64,000 bases of DNA, taken from Azospirillum brasilense (GTDB taxonomy: Bacteria; Pseudomonadota; Alphaproteobacteria; Azospirillales; Azospirillaceae). The notes under the pieces are model-generated. The model was not told where the DNA came from and did no database searches. It was given only the letters and a program-made list of their open reading frames with translations. Below, piece by piece: positions 21,516-31,228 of this stretch. How positions within the stretch are numbered: the first letter of the stretch is position 1; each line of letters begins with the position of its first letter. The DNA is taken from positions 62,001 to 126,000 of the forward strand of contig NZ_CP059450.1 of the NCBI RefSeq assembly GCF_022023855.1, given 5' to 3'. The translations under genes were made by a program, and so were the position numbers.

Positions 21516-21543
21516 GAACGAACCAACAGGGGAGGGGCCACCC

Positions 21544-22395
21544 GTGCCGATGTCCGAACGCAGCTTTCTCGGCCTCAGCGCGGCGGGGTTCCACCGCGTC
21601 GCCTACACCCAATGGGGGCGCGAGGACGCGGCCCGCACCGCCGTCTGCGTGCATGGCCTGACCCGCAACGGCCGCGATTTCGACGCGCTGGCGCTCGATC
21701 TGGCCGACCGCTACCGCGTCGCCTGCCCGGACGTGGTGGGGCGCGGCAAGAGCGGCCGGCTGGCCAACCCGACGCTCTACGGCTACCCGCAATACTGCGC
21801 CGACATGGCGGCGCTGATCGCCCGGCTGGGGGTGGAGGCGGTGGATTGGGTCGGCACCTCCATGGGCGGGCTGATCGGCATGCTGCTGGCCGCCCAGCCG
21901 GACAGCCCGATCCGCCGTCTGGTGGTCAACGACATCGGCCCCTTCATCCCGAAGGCGGGCTTGCAGCGCATCGCCGATTACGTCGGCAAGGACCCGGTGT
22001 TCGAGGACCTGGCGGCGGTCGAATCCTATCTGCGCTTCGTCCTGATGGGGTTCGGGCGGCTTTCCGACGAGGCGTGGCGCCACATGGCGGAGCACAGCGC
22101 CCGTCTGCGTCCGGACGGCTGCTACGGCCTCGCCTACGACCCGGCCATCGCCGAGGCCTTCAAGGCGCAGCCGATGGAGGATGTCGACCTGTGGGCCGTC
22201 TGGGACCGCATCCGCTGCCCGGTTCTGGTGCTGCGGGGCGCCACCTCGGACATTCTTCCGGCGGAGACGGCGGAGGAGATGACGCGCCGCGGCCCCAAGG
22301 CCCGGCTGATGGAGTTCGCCCACACCGGCCACGCCCCGGCGCTGATGACCGGGGACCAGATCGCCGCGGTGCGCGACTTCCTGCTGGAGGACTGA
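21544..22395 (+). CDS. Alpha/beta hydrolase
   Basis: This 283-aa protein has the hydrolase fold: HG oxyanion region in VCVHGLTRNGRDFD, nucleophile serine in GTSMGG, and catalytic His in HTGHAPAL near the C-terminus, with a cap region between about residues 130 and 210. GGAGGGG at 21531-21537 is spaced 6 bases from the GTG at 21544, which is preferred over the ATG at 21550. Substrate is unknown; an esterase or small-molecule hydrolase is likely. Confidence 0.88.
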   Translation: MPMSERSFLGLSAAGFHRVAYTQWGREDAARTAVCVHGLTRNGRDFDALALDLADRYRVACPDVVGRGKSGRLANPTLYGYPQYCADMAALIARLGVEAVDWVGTSMGGLIGMLLAAQPDSPIRRLVVNDIGPFIPKAGLQRIADYVGKDPVFEDLAAVESYLRFVLMGFGRLSDEAWRHMAEHSARLRPDGCYGLAYDPAIAEAFKAQPMEDVDLWAVWDRIRCPVLVLRGATSDILPAETAEEMTRRGPKARLMEFAHTGHAPALMTGDQIAAVRDFLLED

Positions 22396-22514
22396 CGGGG
22401 GTACCCCGGCTTGGGCGTGGCATGCGGCCCGGAATCCGGCTGGCTATGGCCGCGCTCCTGGCTTAGCATCGCTGCCACGGTTGCGCCGCAACGATGGTCC
22501 GGAGGCCCGACGCC

Positions 22515-23066
22515 ATGAGGGGTTTCGCCGCGCTCGTCCTGTTGCTGTCCTTCGTCTCAGGACCGAGTCAGGCCCGCGATGCCCTGGACTGGCTGGCGCG
22601 GGAGCCGGTGACCTTGCTCGACTGGGGCATGACGCGGTTGCGCGGCGATCTGCACGACACGGTGGATGGGCTGTCCCGCGATCTGCGGACCGAGGTGTCG
22701 CGGAGCGGCGTCTTCTACCGCTTTCAGGACCGGCGCATCGTCGCCTACGCCAACTTCGTCGATCTGCCGCGCAACCGAACCGAAGAGGTGTGCAAGGACC
22801 TTTACACCCGCTTGGCCGGCGCGCTGGTGCGCGGCGGGCCGCAGGGGGCGGGCGGGGCGGCCTGGTACCTGGAGAGCGTTTTCAGCCACGATTCCCAGGG
22901 CGGCGACCGGCCCCAGGATCTGGGCGACCAGATGGCTGACCGCGTGGTCCTGCAGGTGACCATCGGGCCGAAGCCGTCCCAGGCCTTCGACGACGGGCGG
23001 CGCATCACCTGCACCGGCCGGCTCGACGCCACGCCGGAGAACATCGCGCTCAAGAGCGAGGGCTGA
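22515..23066 (+). CDS. Secreted hypothetical protein (183 aa)
   Basis: An N-terminal signal peptide ([16 protein letters not shown], cleavage after SQA) indicates export to the periplasm. The rest is soluble, with an alpha/beta pattern and single C residues in VCKDLY and ITCTGR that could pair. No family is recognised. GGAGG at 22501-22505 sets the start at ATG 22515 rather than 22494. It precedes rsmA by 52 bp and may share its transcript. Confidence 0.7.
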   Translation: MRGFAALVLLLSFVSGPSQARDALDWLAREPVTLLDWGMTRLRGDLHDTVDGLSRDLRTEVSRSGVFYRFQDRRIVAYANFVDLPRNRTEEVCKDLYTRLAGALVRGGPQGAGGAAWYLESVFSHDSQGGDRPQDLGDQMADRVVLQVTIGPKPSQAFDDGRRITCTGRLDATPENIALKSEG

Positions 23067-23118
23067 CGATGACGCGCGGCAGATGACGGCGGGCCTGCGG
23101 CGTCCTATAAGTGCGGCC

Positions 23119-23986
23119 ATGACCGACGCCACGCCTGACTCCGCCCCCATGCCCACCGCTTTTGACCCGCAGGCCCTGCCGCCGCTGCGCGAGGTGATCG
23201 CCCGCTTCGGGCTGGATGCCCGCAAGGCGCTGGGGCAGAACTTCCTGCTCGACCTCAACCTGACGGGCCGTATCGCGCGCTCGGCGGGCGACATGACCGG
23301 CGTGACGGTCGTGGAGATCGGCCCCGGTCCGGGCGGGCTGACCCGCGCGCTTCTGGCGACGAAGGCGAAGCAGGTCATCGCCATCGAGCGCGACCACCGC
23401 TTCATCGAGGCGTTGCAGGACGTGATCCAGGCGGCGGACGGGCGGCTGTCCATTGTCGAGGGCGACGCGCTGGAGGTCGATCCCATTCAAATCGCCCCGG
23501 CCCCGCGGGCCATCGTGGCGAACCTGCCCTACAACGTGGCGACGCCGCTGCTGATCGGCTGGCTGGGGCGGATCGAGGAGTTCGTCAGCCTGACGCTGAT
23601 GTTCCAGAAGGAGGTCGCGGACCGTCTGGTCGCCAAGCCGGGCAGCAAGGCTTATGGCCGCCTGTCGGTGATCACGCAGTGGCGGTCGGACGCGCGGGTG
23701 CTGTTCAACCTGCCGGCCAAGGCCTTCACCCCGCCGCCCAAGGTGGAGTCCACCATCGTCCACCTGACCCCGCGCGCCAACCCCGGAGCCGGCGGAATGG
23801 AAGGCTCTGGAGCAGGTGACCGCCGCCGCCTTCGGCCAGCGCCGCAAGATGCTGCGCCAGAGCCTGAAGAGCCTGGGGAGCGCGGAGGCGCTGCTGGCCG
23901 CCGCCGGCATCGAGCCGACCGCGCGGGCGGAGGAAGTGGATGTGGCGGGGTTCGCGGCGCTGGCGCGGGCGTATCGCAAGGGGTGA
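23119..23986 (+). pseudogene. rsmA: 16S rRNA dimethyladenosine transferase, frameshifted as read
   Basis: RsmA (KsgA) dimethylates two adjacent adenosines in helix 45 of 16S rRNA. The first 222 codons are normal: [34 protein letters not shown] and the [14 protein letters not shown] segment. At the four-C run 23781-23784 the frame breaks; the conserved end ([16 protein letters not shown], then [14 protein letters not shown]) continues in another frame to a TGA at 23984-23986. One extra base explains this. Left in the original frame, translation would run on for hundreds of codons. It may be a sequencing error, since intact RsmA matters for fitness. Confidence 0.9.
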
Positions 23987-23991
23987 GGTTT

Positions 23992-24105
23992 AGCCCCCTC
24001 CCTACCCCTCCCCCGCTTCGCAGGGGAGGGGACAAATCTCCCTTCCTTGCGAAGCGGGGGAGGGAAGGGGCCCACGCGGAGCGTGGGAAAGGGTGGGGGC
24101 CGTAC
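23992..24105. repeat. C-rich/G-rich palindromic intergenic repeat
   Basis: Imperfect inverted arms (CCCCCGCTTCGCAGG and its partner GCGAAGCGGGGGA) lie between rsmA and gmk, which converge here. A nested CCCACGC/GCGTGGG hairpin is included. It resembles the unit at 11785-11901 and probably serves as a bidirectional terminator or dispersed repeat. Confidence 0.65.
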
Positions 24106-24111
24106 GTCGCC

Positions 24112-24759
24112 TTACAGCGCCGCCTGCACGCTCTCCACAAACGCCGGCATCCCGACCTGCCGCGTCCGGCGCAGCCGCTCGGCGCGCAGGATGGCCTGGA
24201 CCGCGGTGACGCTCTCGTCCACGTCGTTGTTGACGATCACGTAATCGTATTCGCCCCAGTGGCTGATCTCGTCCGACGCCTTGGCCATGCGCTGGGCGAT
24301 CACCTCCGCCGAATCCTGGCCGCGGGAGTGCAGGCGGCGCTCCAGCTCGGTGCCCGAGGGCGGCAGGACGAAAATGCTGACCAGATCGGCGCGGGCGTTG
24401 GCTGCCAACTGCTGCATGCCCTGCCAGTCGATGTCGAACAGCACGTCGCGTCCGGCGCTCAGCGCGGTTTCCACGGCGTGGCGCGGCGTGCCGTAGCAGT
24501 TGCCGAACACGCGGGCGTGCTCCAGCAACTCGCCCTGGCCGGCCATGCGGTCGAACTCCGGCATGTCGACGAAATAGTAATGGACGCCCGGCTGCTCGCC
24601 GGGGCGCATCGGCCGGGTGGTGACGGACACCGACAGGGTGATGCCGGGGTCGCGGTCCAACAGCCGGCGCGAAATGGTGGTCTTGCCCGCCCCGGAGGGG
24701 GAGGACAGCACGAGCATCAGGCCGCGCCGGGCGATCTTCGTGTTCATGGTCTCGGGCAT
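24112..24759 (-). CDS. gmk: Guanylate kinase
   Basis: Gmk phosphorylates GMP to GDP. Walker [11 protein letters not shown] is near residue 20; the GMP-binding TTRPMRPGE and the HYYFV region follow, with [10 protein letters not shown] later. Length 215 aa matches the family. The first ATG gives an unremarkable leader; a second at 24747 (MNTKIARR) is possible. It lies just downstream of the yicC gene on the same strand, a standard alphaproteobacterial pair. Confidence 0.96.
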   Translation of the reverse strand: MPETMNTKIARRGLMLVLSSPSGAGKTTISRRLLDRDPGITLSVSVTTRPMRPGEQPGVHYYFVDMPEFDRMAGQGELLEHARVFGNCYGTPRHAVETALSAGRDVLFDIDWQGMQQLAANARADLVSIFVLPPSGTELERRLHSRGQDSAEVIAQRMAKASDEISHWGEYDYVIVNNDVDESVTAVQAILRAERLRRTRQVGMPAFVESVQAAL

Positions 24760-24769
24760 GGGGCGGGTG

Positions 24770-25636
24770 TCACTCGATGTTCTGGACCTGCTCGCGAAGC
24801 TGCTCGATGGAGGCTTTCAGCGACAGGCCGATGCGGGTCAGCTCCACGTCGGCGGACTTGGAGCACAGGGTGTTAGCTTCCCGGTTGAATTCCTGGCACA
24901 GGAAGTCGAAGCGGCGGCCGATGGCGCCCCCCTCCGCCAGCATGTCGCGGGCGGCCTGGATGTGGGCGCGCAGGCGGTCCATCTCCTCGCGCACGTCGGC
25001 CTTGGCGATCAGGATGGCCGCCTCCTGGGCGAGCCGTTCCTCCGGCAGGGCCGGGGCGGCGTCGAGCAGGGCGGCAACCTGACCGCGCAGCCGTTCGCGC
25101 AAAGCCTCGGGCTGGGTGCTGGCGCAGGCGGAGGCGGCGTTGATCAGCCGCTCGATCTCGTCGAGATGGCCGTTCAGGACTGTGACCAGACGCGCCCCCT
25201 CCGAAAGGCGGGCGGTCACCAGCTCCCCGATCAGCCGGCCGAGGTCGGCCTTCAGCGCGGCCTCAACCCGCTCCCGCGCCTCGCCCTCGTCCTCCTCGAC
25301 CGGTTCGATGATGCCGCGGACGGCGAGCAGCGAATCGAGCCGCGGCGGGGCGGCCCCGGCGCCTTCGATCTCGCGCGCCAGCTCCAGCACCTGGGCGAGA
25401 AGCTCGCGGTTGATGCGGAGCTGCGCCACCGACTGGCTGCGGGTGACGGTCAGGTTCAGGTTGACGCTGCCGCGGGACAGCCGCTTGGGGACCTCGGCGC
25501 GGGCGGCGGCCTCCAGCGTGTCGAAGCCGGCGGGCTGGCGGCAGCGGATGTCGAGGTTGCGTCCGTTGACGCTCTTCACCTCGAAGGTCCAACTGTAGCC
25601 GTCGGCATGCCCGTCCACGCGTGCGAAACCGGTCAT
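24770..25636 (-). CDS. yicC: YicC family protein
   Basis: The 288-aa protein starts with the family motif MTGFAR, has the [12 protein letters not shown] segment, and ends with the DUF1732 C-terminus ([16 protein letters not shown] and [15 protein letters not shown]). YicC proteins are reported to act as endoribonucleases. Translation upstream of 25636 is not homologous and conserved members begin here, so the internal ATG is used. It is followed by gmk. Confidence 0.93.
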   Translation of the reverse strand: MTGFARVDGHADGYSWTFEVKSVNGRNLDIRCRQPAGFDTLEAAARAEVPKRLSRGSVNLNLTVTRSQSVAQLRINRELLAQVLELAREIEGAGAAPPRLDSLLAVRGIIEPVEEDEGEARERVEAALKADLGRLIGELVTARLSEGARLVTVLNGHLDEIERLINAASACASTQPEALRERLRGQVAALLDAAPALPEERLAQEAAILIAKADVREEMDRLRAHIQAARDMLAEGGAIGRRFDFLCQEFNREANTLCSKSADVELTRIGLSLKASIEQLREQVQNIE

Positions 25637-25760
25637 GCTGGAAACGGCGGAGCGTTGGGCGGGCAAAGCGGCCTCGACGAGTATTTGTGGGATCGGGAGG
25701 CTCACGTTATAGCGTCGGGCGGCCAAGGCAACAAGCGTCAGGGACAAGGGGGAAAGGGGC

Positions 25761-26522
25761 ATGCGCGATCCGCGCTCGATCGTCATCACCGGGGCGTCCA
25801 GCGGCATCGGGGAGGAGCTGGCCCGCGCTTACGCCGCCCCCGGCGTCGCGCTGGCCCTGAGCGGGCGCGACTCCGCAAGGTTGGAAGCGGTGGCGGAGCG
25901 CTGCCGCGCCGCCGGTGCGGCGGTGGATACCGCGCTCGTCGACGCGGCGGACCGCGAGGCGATGGCGGCGTGGTTGACGGCGCTGGACGCCCGCGCGCCG
26001 GTCGATCTGATCATCGCCAACGCCGGAATCTCCGCCGGCACCGGGGGCGGCGTGGAGAGCGCGGAGCAGGCGCGGCGCATCTTCCAGGTGAATGTGGACG
26101 GCGTGCTGAACAGCATCCACCCGCTGCTGCCCGGCATGCAGGCGCGGCGGCGCGGGCAGATCGCCCTGATGGCCTCGCTGGCCGGCTTCCGCGGCATGCC
26201 CGGCGCGCCCGCCTATTGCGCCAGCAAGGCGGCGGTGCGGGTCTACGGCGAGTCGCTGCGCGGCGATCTGGCGGGGCAGGGGATCGGCGTGACGGTGATC
26301 TGTCCGGGCTTCGTGAAAAGCCGGATGACCGCGGTGAACCGCTTTCCCATGCCCTTCCTGATGGAGACGGACCGCGCCGCCCAGGTTATCAAGAGCGGGC
26401 TGGCCCGCAACCGAGCGCGCATCGCCTTCCCCTGGCCGATGGCCGCCGCCGTGTGGCTGATGGCGGCTCTGCCGGTGGGACTGACGGATATCCTGCTGCG
26501 GCAGGCGCCCCGTAAAGGGTGA
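25761..26522 (+). CDS. Short-chain dehydrogenase/reductase
   Basis: A 253-aa SDR with TGASSGIG cofactor loop, NAG (NANAG region: IIANAGISAG), catalytic Ser in MASLAG and YCASK (Tyr and Lys) at the right spacing. The C-terminus carries a hydrophobic stretch (MAAAVWLMAALPVGLTDILL), suggesting membrane association, as in several lipid-linked SDRs. Substrate is unknown. It is divergent from yicC and convergent with the PmtA-like gene. Confidence 0.9.
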   Translation: MRDPRSIVITGASSGIGEELARAYAAPGVALALSGRDSARLEAVAERCRAAGAAVDTALVDAADREAMAAWLTALDARAPVDLIIANAGISAGTGGGVESAEQARRIFQVNVDGVLNSIHPLLPGMQARRRGQIALMASLAGFRGMPGAPAYCASKAAVRVYGESLRGDLAGQGIGVTVICPGFVKSRMTAVNRFPMPFLMETDRAAQVIKSGLARNRARIAFPWPMAAAVWLMAALPVGLTDILLRQAPRKG

Positions 26523-26545
26523 TGGGCAAGGGGTGATCGGGGGGA

Positions 26546-27160
26546 TTAGGGCTTGGCTTTCCAATAGCCCCAGACGGAGGCCGGCGGGACGTTCAGCGGG
26601 GTGAAGCCCAGCCGCTTGCCCTTGACGCCCAGCGCGCGCTGGTTCAGCGGCGACACGAGGCCGTAGGTGTAGAGAACGAAGCGCCCGCCCTCGGGAAGGA
26701 TGCGGAAGCAGGCCTCGACAACCTCCTTCTGGGCGCGCATCGGCAGGTTCAGCATGGGGATGCCGATGACCACCGTGCCGACCTTGCCGACCAGCTCCGG
26801 ACCGAGGATGTCGGCGGCCTTGCGGCAGTCGTCATGGACGACGTTGACGTCCGGGTAGTGGCCGCGCAGGAAGCGCGACAGGTGGTCGTCGATCTCGAAG
26901 GTGAAGATGCGGTTGCCGGGGATGCCGCGCTGGAGCAGGGCCTTGGTGATCGCGCCGGTGCCGCCGCCGAACTCCACGACGACCTGATCCGGCCCGCACA
27001 GCACCTGTTCGCCGATCAGCCGGCAGAGCGCGCCCGAGGATGGTGTAACGGAACCCATGGAAAGGGGATTTGCCAACCAACGCTGGAAGAAAAGCCACGC
27101 GGCCGGCGGCGTCTTGCCGCTTTTCTGCTTCTCCGCGACGGTGATTTCCGTTGGTGTCAT
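26546..27160 (-). CDS. Class I SAM methyltransferase, probable phospholipid N-methyltransferase
   Basis: This 204-aa protein has SAM motif I as VVEFGGGTGAITKALL, followed by an acidic ribose-contacting residue in TFEIDDHL, and an N-terminal SVTPSSGAL segment typical of PmtA-like phosphatidylethanolamine methyltransferases, which make phosphatidylcholine. Motif I has a glycine replacement (GGGTG instead of GPGTG). The ATG at 27160 is chosen because the conserved part begins there and earlier translation is not homologous. Another rRNA- or lipid-directed methyltransferase is possible. Confidence 0.78.
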   Translation of the reverse strand: MTPTEITVAEKQKSGKTPPAAWLFFQRWLANPLSMGSVTPSSGALCRLIGEQVLCGPDQVVVEFGGGTGAITKALLQRGIPGNRIFTFEIDDHLSRFLRGHYPDVNVVHDDCRKAADILGPELVGKVGTVVIGIPMLNLPMRAQKEVVEACFRILPEGGRFVLYTYGLVSPLNQRALGVKGKRLGFTPLNVPPASVWGYWKAKP

Positions 27161-27303
27161 GATCGGCCTTTCGCCGTTGGCTGTTGAGCGTTTTACCCCG
27201 GGGCTAAACAAGCTGGAGCCTCGGGGGGTCCCGAACCTAACAATCCCTGAGCGCACTTATGTCGCATCCGGGGTTGCCCCGCAACCGGCCGAAGCGGCTG
27301 GAG

Positions 27304-28005
27304 CTATGCCATGAACGCGGGATATGACGTGACCGCCAGCAGGGTCTGACCGGCGTAGGACAGGCTGCTGGCGACCAGCGCGAAGAAGACCAGGGCAGCC
27401 ACGGTGAGGGCGAGGCTGACCGCGACCGCGGCCCCGTCGCGCTCGATCAGCCCCAGGGACAGCAGGACGAGGGCGAAGCCGGGCAGCCAGCCGGTCAGCG
27501 GCAGCGGCACCACGCAGGTCAGCGACAGAAGCAGCACCAGCACGCCGAACCAGCGTTCCCCGTCGATGCTGGCGAAGCGGCTGTGGCGCGGCTTCAGCAT
27601 CCTCTCGATGGCGGTCAGCCGCGGCATCGCCTTGTCGATCATGCGGGCGGCGAGGGAGCGGCTGACCGAGCGGCGCAGAATCCAGCCGGGCAGGGCGGCG
27701 CCGCGCTTGCCGAAGGCCATCTGGGCGGAGAAGAGCAGGATCGGCAGGTCGAACAGGCAGGACACGCCCAGCGGCACCGGCGCGATGGTGGGCAGCGACA
27801 GGGCCAGCAGGATGGTGCCCAGCGAACGGTCGCCCAGCGCCTGGATCAGGTCGCCGAGTGACACCCGCCCGTCCGGCAGGTTGGCGCGGAAGGCCGCCAG
27901 GACGTCGGAGGTCCGCTCCTCCCCATGGTCCTGCCGCCCACGGCGGGCGACGGTCGCGGGAAGCGAGGCGCCTCCGGTGAAGGCCACGTTGCGCGGCACG
28001 CTCAT
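27304..28005 (-). CDS. exoD: ExoD family exopolysaccharide synthesis protein
   Basis: The 233-aa membrane protein has the ExoD signature: LGDLIQALGDRSLGTILLAL, then PTIAPVPLGVS, and four to five hydrophobic segments to the C-terminus. ExoD affects exopolysaccharide production and symbiotic invasion in rhizobia; its biochemical role is unknown. Its ATG overlaps the end of the ABC-F gene by 4 bases, so the two are translationally coupled. Confidence 0.88.
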   Translation of the reverse strand: MSVPRNVAFTGGASLPATVARRGRQDHGEERTSDVLAAFRANLPDGRVSLGDLIQALGDRSLGTILLALSLPTIAPVPLGVSCLFDLPILLFSAQMAFGKRGAALPGWILRRSVSRSLAARMIDKAMPRLTAIERMLKPRHSRFASIDGERWFGVLVLLLSLTCVVPLPLTGWLPGFALVLLSLGLIERDGAAVAVSLALTVAALVFFALVASSLSYAGQTLLAVTSYPAFMA

Positions 28006-29897
28006 ACGCCGGCCTCCGCCGCCGCCGACTCATAGGCTTCGAGATGCTCAAGCCATGCCTCCTCGGCGGCGGACAGCTTCTTGTCCACCACGCCGAGGTC
28101 GATCTGGAGCTTCTGCAGCTTGTCGCTGGGACCGCTGTAGAGGGCGGGATCGGCCAGCTTCGCCTCGATCTTGCGCTTCTCCTCGGTCAGCTTGTTGACC
28201 TGCGACTCCGCGTCGGTGGCTTTCTTCTTCAGCGGGGCGAGCGTGGCGCGGGCCTCCGCCGCAGCGCGGCGCTGGTCCTTGCGGCTGGCCCCGGCGTCCG
28301 TCGTCTCGCCGCCCTTGGCGGCGGCGCGCTCGGCCCGCGCTCGGTCGAGCAGGAAGCGGCGGTAGTCGTCGAGGTCGCCGTCGTAGGGCTGCACCGTGCC
28401 GTCGGCGACCAGCAGCAGCCGGTCGGCGGTCAGCTCGATCAGGTGCGGGTCGTGGCTGATGAGGATGACCGCGCCCTCGAACCCGTTGATCGCCTCGATC
28501 AGCGCCTCGCGGCTGTCCACATCGAGGTGGTTGGTCGGCTCGTCCAGCATCAGGATGTGCGGCGTCTCGCGGCTCATCAGCGCCAGCAGCAGCCGGGCCT
28601 TCTCGCCGCCGGACAGGTCGGAGATGCGGGTTTCCGCCTTGCTCTGCTGGAAGCCGAAGCGGCCGAGATGGGCGCGGACCTTCTCCTCCGGCGCCAGCGG
28701 CATGATGCGCTGGGTCTGCTGGATCGGGGTCAGCGACAGGTCCAGCTCGTCCTGCTGGTGCTGGGCGAAATAGCCGACGCGCAGCTTGGTCGGGCGCTTC
28801 ACCTCGCCGGCCATCGCCTCCAGCCGTCCGGCCAGCAGCTTCACCAGCGTGGATTTGCCGTTGCCGTTGGCGCCGAGCAGGGCGATGCGGTCGTCCATGT
28901 CGATGCGCAGGTTGACGCGGCGCAGGATGGCGCGGTCGCCGTAGCCGATGGTCACCCCGTCCAGCGCGATCAGCGGCGGGGCCATCTCGTCCGGCTGGGG
29001 GAAGTTAAAGACGACCTCGGCGTCGTCCTCCATCAGCGTGATGGTCTCCAGCTTCTCCAGGGCCTTCAGGCGACTCTGCGCCTGCCGGGCCTTGGTCGCC
29101 TTGTAGCGGAAGCGTTCGACGAAGGCCATCATGTGCTTGCGCTTGGCCTCCTGCTTGGTCGCCATGGCCTGCAACCGCTCCATGTTGGCGCGGCGCTGCT
29201 TGAGGAACTGGTCGTAGTTGCCGGCGTAGGTCACCAGCTTGCCCTGGTCCACATGGATGGTCGTCGTGGGGACCGAGTTCAAGAGGTCGCGGTCGTGGCT
29301 GACCAGCAGGATCGTGTGGGGGTAGTTCTTGAGGTACCCCTCAAGCCAGATGGTCGCCTCCAGATCGAGGTGGTTCGTCGGCTCGTCGAGCAGCAGCAGG
29401 TCGGGGCGGGCGAACAGCACGCCGGCCAGCGCCACGCGCATCCGCCAGCCGCCCGAGAAGTCGGAGCAGGGCCGGGCCTGCGCGTCGGCGTCGAACCCCA
29501 GCCCGGAAAGCACCTGGGCGGCGCGCGACGGCGCCGAATGCGCCTCGATGTCGGCCAGCCGGGCGTGGATCTCGCCGATGCGCATGGGGTCGGTGGCCGT
29601 CTCGGCCTCGGCCAGCAGGGCGGTGCGCTCCGTGTCGGCGGCCAGGACGGCGTCGATCAGCGTGGTGGCGCCGCTGGGGGCCTCCTGCGCCACCATGCCG
29701 ATCTTGGTGCCGGTGGGCACGCCGATGGCTCCGGCGTCCGTCTGGAGCTGGCCGGCGATGAGCTTGAGGAGGGTGGATTTTCCGGTGCCGTTGCGGCCGA
29801 CCAGCGCCACGCGGTGGCCCTTCGACACGACCGCGGTGGCGCGGTCGAACAGCACACGTCCGCCGTAGCGGAACGTCAGGTCGTTGATGTGCAGCAT
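28002..29897 (-). CDS. ABC-F family ATPase
   Basis: Two ABC cassettes sit in one 631-aa soluble protein: Walker A GRNGTGKST and ANGNGKST, and signature motifs DFSGGWRMR and LSGGEKARLL, joined by the charged linker containing RFRYKATKARQAQS. A C-terminal coiled coil (about residues 565-625) recalls Uup/YheS. ABC-F proteins act on ribosomes or, for Uup, replication forks; they are not transporters. Its tail overlaps exoD, downstream. Confidence 0.93.
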   Translation of the reverse strand: MLHINDLTFRYGGRVLFDRATAVVSKGHRVALVGRNGTGKSTLLKLIAGQLQTDAGAIGVPTGTKIGMVAQEAPSGATTLIDAVLAADTERTALLAEAETATDPMRIGEIHARLADIEAHSAPSRAAQVLSGLGFDADAQARPCSDFSGGWRMRVALAGVLFARPDLLLLDEPTNHLDLEATIWLEGYLKNYPHTILLVSHDRDLLNSVPTTTIHVDQGKLVTYAGNYDQFLKQRRANMERLQAMATKQEAKRKHMMAFVERFRYKATKARQAQSRLKALEKLETITLMEDDAEVVFNFPQPDEMAPPLIALDGVTIGYGDRAILRRVNLRIDMDDRIALLGANGNGKSTLVKLLAGRLEAMAGEVKRPTKLRVGYFAQHQQDELDLSLTPIQQTQRIMPLAPEEKVRAHLGRFGFQQSKAETRISDLSGGEKARLLLALMSRETPHILMLDEPTNHLDVDSREALIEAINGFEGAVILISHDPHLIELTADRLLLVADGTVQPYDGDLDDYRRFLLDRARAERAAAKGGETTDAGASRKDQRRAAAEARATLAPLKKKATDAESQVNKLTEEKRKIEAKLADPALYSGPSDKLQKLQIDLGVVDKKLSAAEEAWLEHLEAYESAAAEAGV

Positions 29898-30014
29898 ATC
29901 GGCGCCGGTTTACCACGGGGAAACCGCGATTTGAAGCGGGACCCGCGGGGCAACCCTTCATGGCAGCCGCGCGGCGGCGCGCGGTCGGCCTCACGAAGTG
30001 GCCTCACGAACCGG

Positions 30015-30043
30015 TTGCCGTGGCCGAAAAGCGCCTATATAAC
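30015..30043 (+). promoter_or_regulatory. Probable sigma-70-type promoter of ndk
   Basis: TTGCCG (30015-30020), a 17-bp spacer and TATAAC (30038-30043) form a strong housekeeping promoter about 70 bp upstream of the ndk ATG. Confidence 0.6.
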
Positions 30044-30111
30044 CCCGCGCAATCGGCGCCCCGGCCAAACCAGCGGCGCCCATAACGCATTTCCAGCAGG
30101 AGCCCACCGCC

Positions 30112-30534
30112 ATGGCCGTCGAACGCACCCTCTCGATCATCAAGCCCGATGCCACCCGCCGCAACCTGACTGGCAAGATCAACGCCAAGTTCGAGGACGG
30201 CGGCCTGCGCATCGTCGCGCAGAAGCGCGTCCAGCTGTCCAAGGCCCAGGCCGAGCAGTTCTACGGCGTGCATCGCGAGCGTCCGTTCTTCAACGACCTC
30301 GTCTCCTTCATGATCTCCGGCCCGGTCGTGCTCCAGGTCCTGGAAGGCGAGAACGCCATCGCCCGCAACCGCGAGATCATGGGCGCCACCAACCCGGCCA
30401 ACGCCGCCGAGGGCACCATCCGCAAGGAGTTCGCCGAGTCGATCGAGGCCAACTCGGTGCATGGTTCCGACGCTCCGGAGACCGCCGCCCAGGAGATCGC
30501 CTTCTTCTTCGCCGGCATCGAGCTGGTTGGCTGA
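30112..30534 (+). CDS. ndk: Nucleoside diphosphate kinase
   Basis: Ndk exchanges gamma phosphates between nucleoside tri- and diphosphates through a phosphohistidine intermediate. The 140-aa protein is full length, with TLSIIKPDA at the start and [12 protein letters not shown] carrying the catalytic His117. A CAGGAG ribosome site precedes the ATG. A strong terminator follows, so this is probably a single-gene transcript. Confidence 0.97.
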   Translation: MAVERTLSIIKPDATRRNLTGKINAKFEDGGLRIVAQKRVQLSKAQAEQFYGVHRERPFFNDLVSFMISGPVVLQVLEGENAIARNREIMGATNPANAAEGTIRKEFAESIEANSVHGSDAPETAAQEIAFFFAGIELVG

Positions 30535-30565
30535 TCGCGGCCCGTCCGCTTCGCAGCCTTGCGCG

Positions 30566-30595
30566 AAGGGCCGTCCCGACCGGGGCGGCCCTTTT
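30566..30595 (+). terminator. Intrinsic terminator after ndk
   Basis: AAGGGCCGTCCC pairs with GGGGCGGCCCTT around the loop GACC and ends in four T residues. Confidence 0.88.
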
Positions 30596-30706
30596 CGATT
30601 CCGGGCCTTCCGCCCGCAACTTGTCGCCCGCGCCGGGTCACGGCGTCGTGGACAGGCGTGGCGAAGTCGAGTATTCGGGGATTCTACCGCTAGGAGTACC
30701 CCCGCC

Positions 30707-31186
30707 ATGGAAAATCCGGACGTCAAGCCGATCGTTGCGGCCCTGCTGGAACCGCTGCCGCCCCTCGTGAAGGGCAGGAACGACCTGAGCGATCCGGGCG
30801 TGGTGGAACTGCTGGTGCGCGGTTACGTCGACCAGTGCCTGGCGGCCTTCCAGGAGGTGCTGCGCGGCAACGTCGAGCAGGACGCGGCCATCGACGCGAT
30901 CAACGCGCAGGCCACGGCCCTGAACGCGGTATTCCTGGGGACCAGCGGCTTCGACACGGTGGTCGTTCATCCCTGGAACGCCGCCGACCAGCTCGGCCAG
31001 TTCCTTCAGGACACGGTGGGGCTGGATTTCCCGGCGGAGGATTGCGTGCGCGCCGCGCTGATCCACCTCGCCACCCACGTCATGCACGCCATCCAGGGCG
31101 GCACCGAGGCGTGGGAGCAGCAGGTGGACGCGCTGGTCGGCGAAATGCGCGATCTGTTGCTCGGCCGTCTGCCGGACGGGGCGTAA
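30707..31186 (+). CDS. Hypothetical protein (159 aa)
   Basis: A soluble, mostly helical protein starting at the ATG 30707 after AGGAG (30692-30696); longer upstream reading is not credible. A helical bundle with KPIVAALLEPLPPLVKGRND and a C-terminal LIHLATHVMHAIQGGTEAW segment is visible, the latter with two His that could bind a ligand. I do not know the family. It lies between ndk and the short oxidase subunit gene, which runs opposite. Confidence 0.7.
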   Translation: MENPDVKPIVAALLEPLPPLVKGRNDLSDPGVVELLVRGYVDQCLAAFQEVLRGNVEQDAAIDAINAQATALNAVFLGTSGFDTVVVHPWNAADQLGQFLQDTVGLDFPAEDCVRAALIHLATHVMHAIQGGTEAWEQQVDALVGEMRDLLLGRLPDGA

Positions 31187-31228
31187 GCGCCCCGCCACGG
31201 TTTTCCGGTTGGCCGCCTGAACGGGCCG

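Noticed and set aside
23083-24876. A 597-codon open frame that continues rsmA through the repeat and across gmk
   Set aside because: After 23784 the translation is low-complexity and runs antisense to gmk; the real rsmA end is in another frame.
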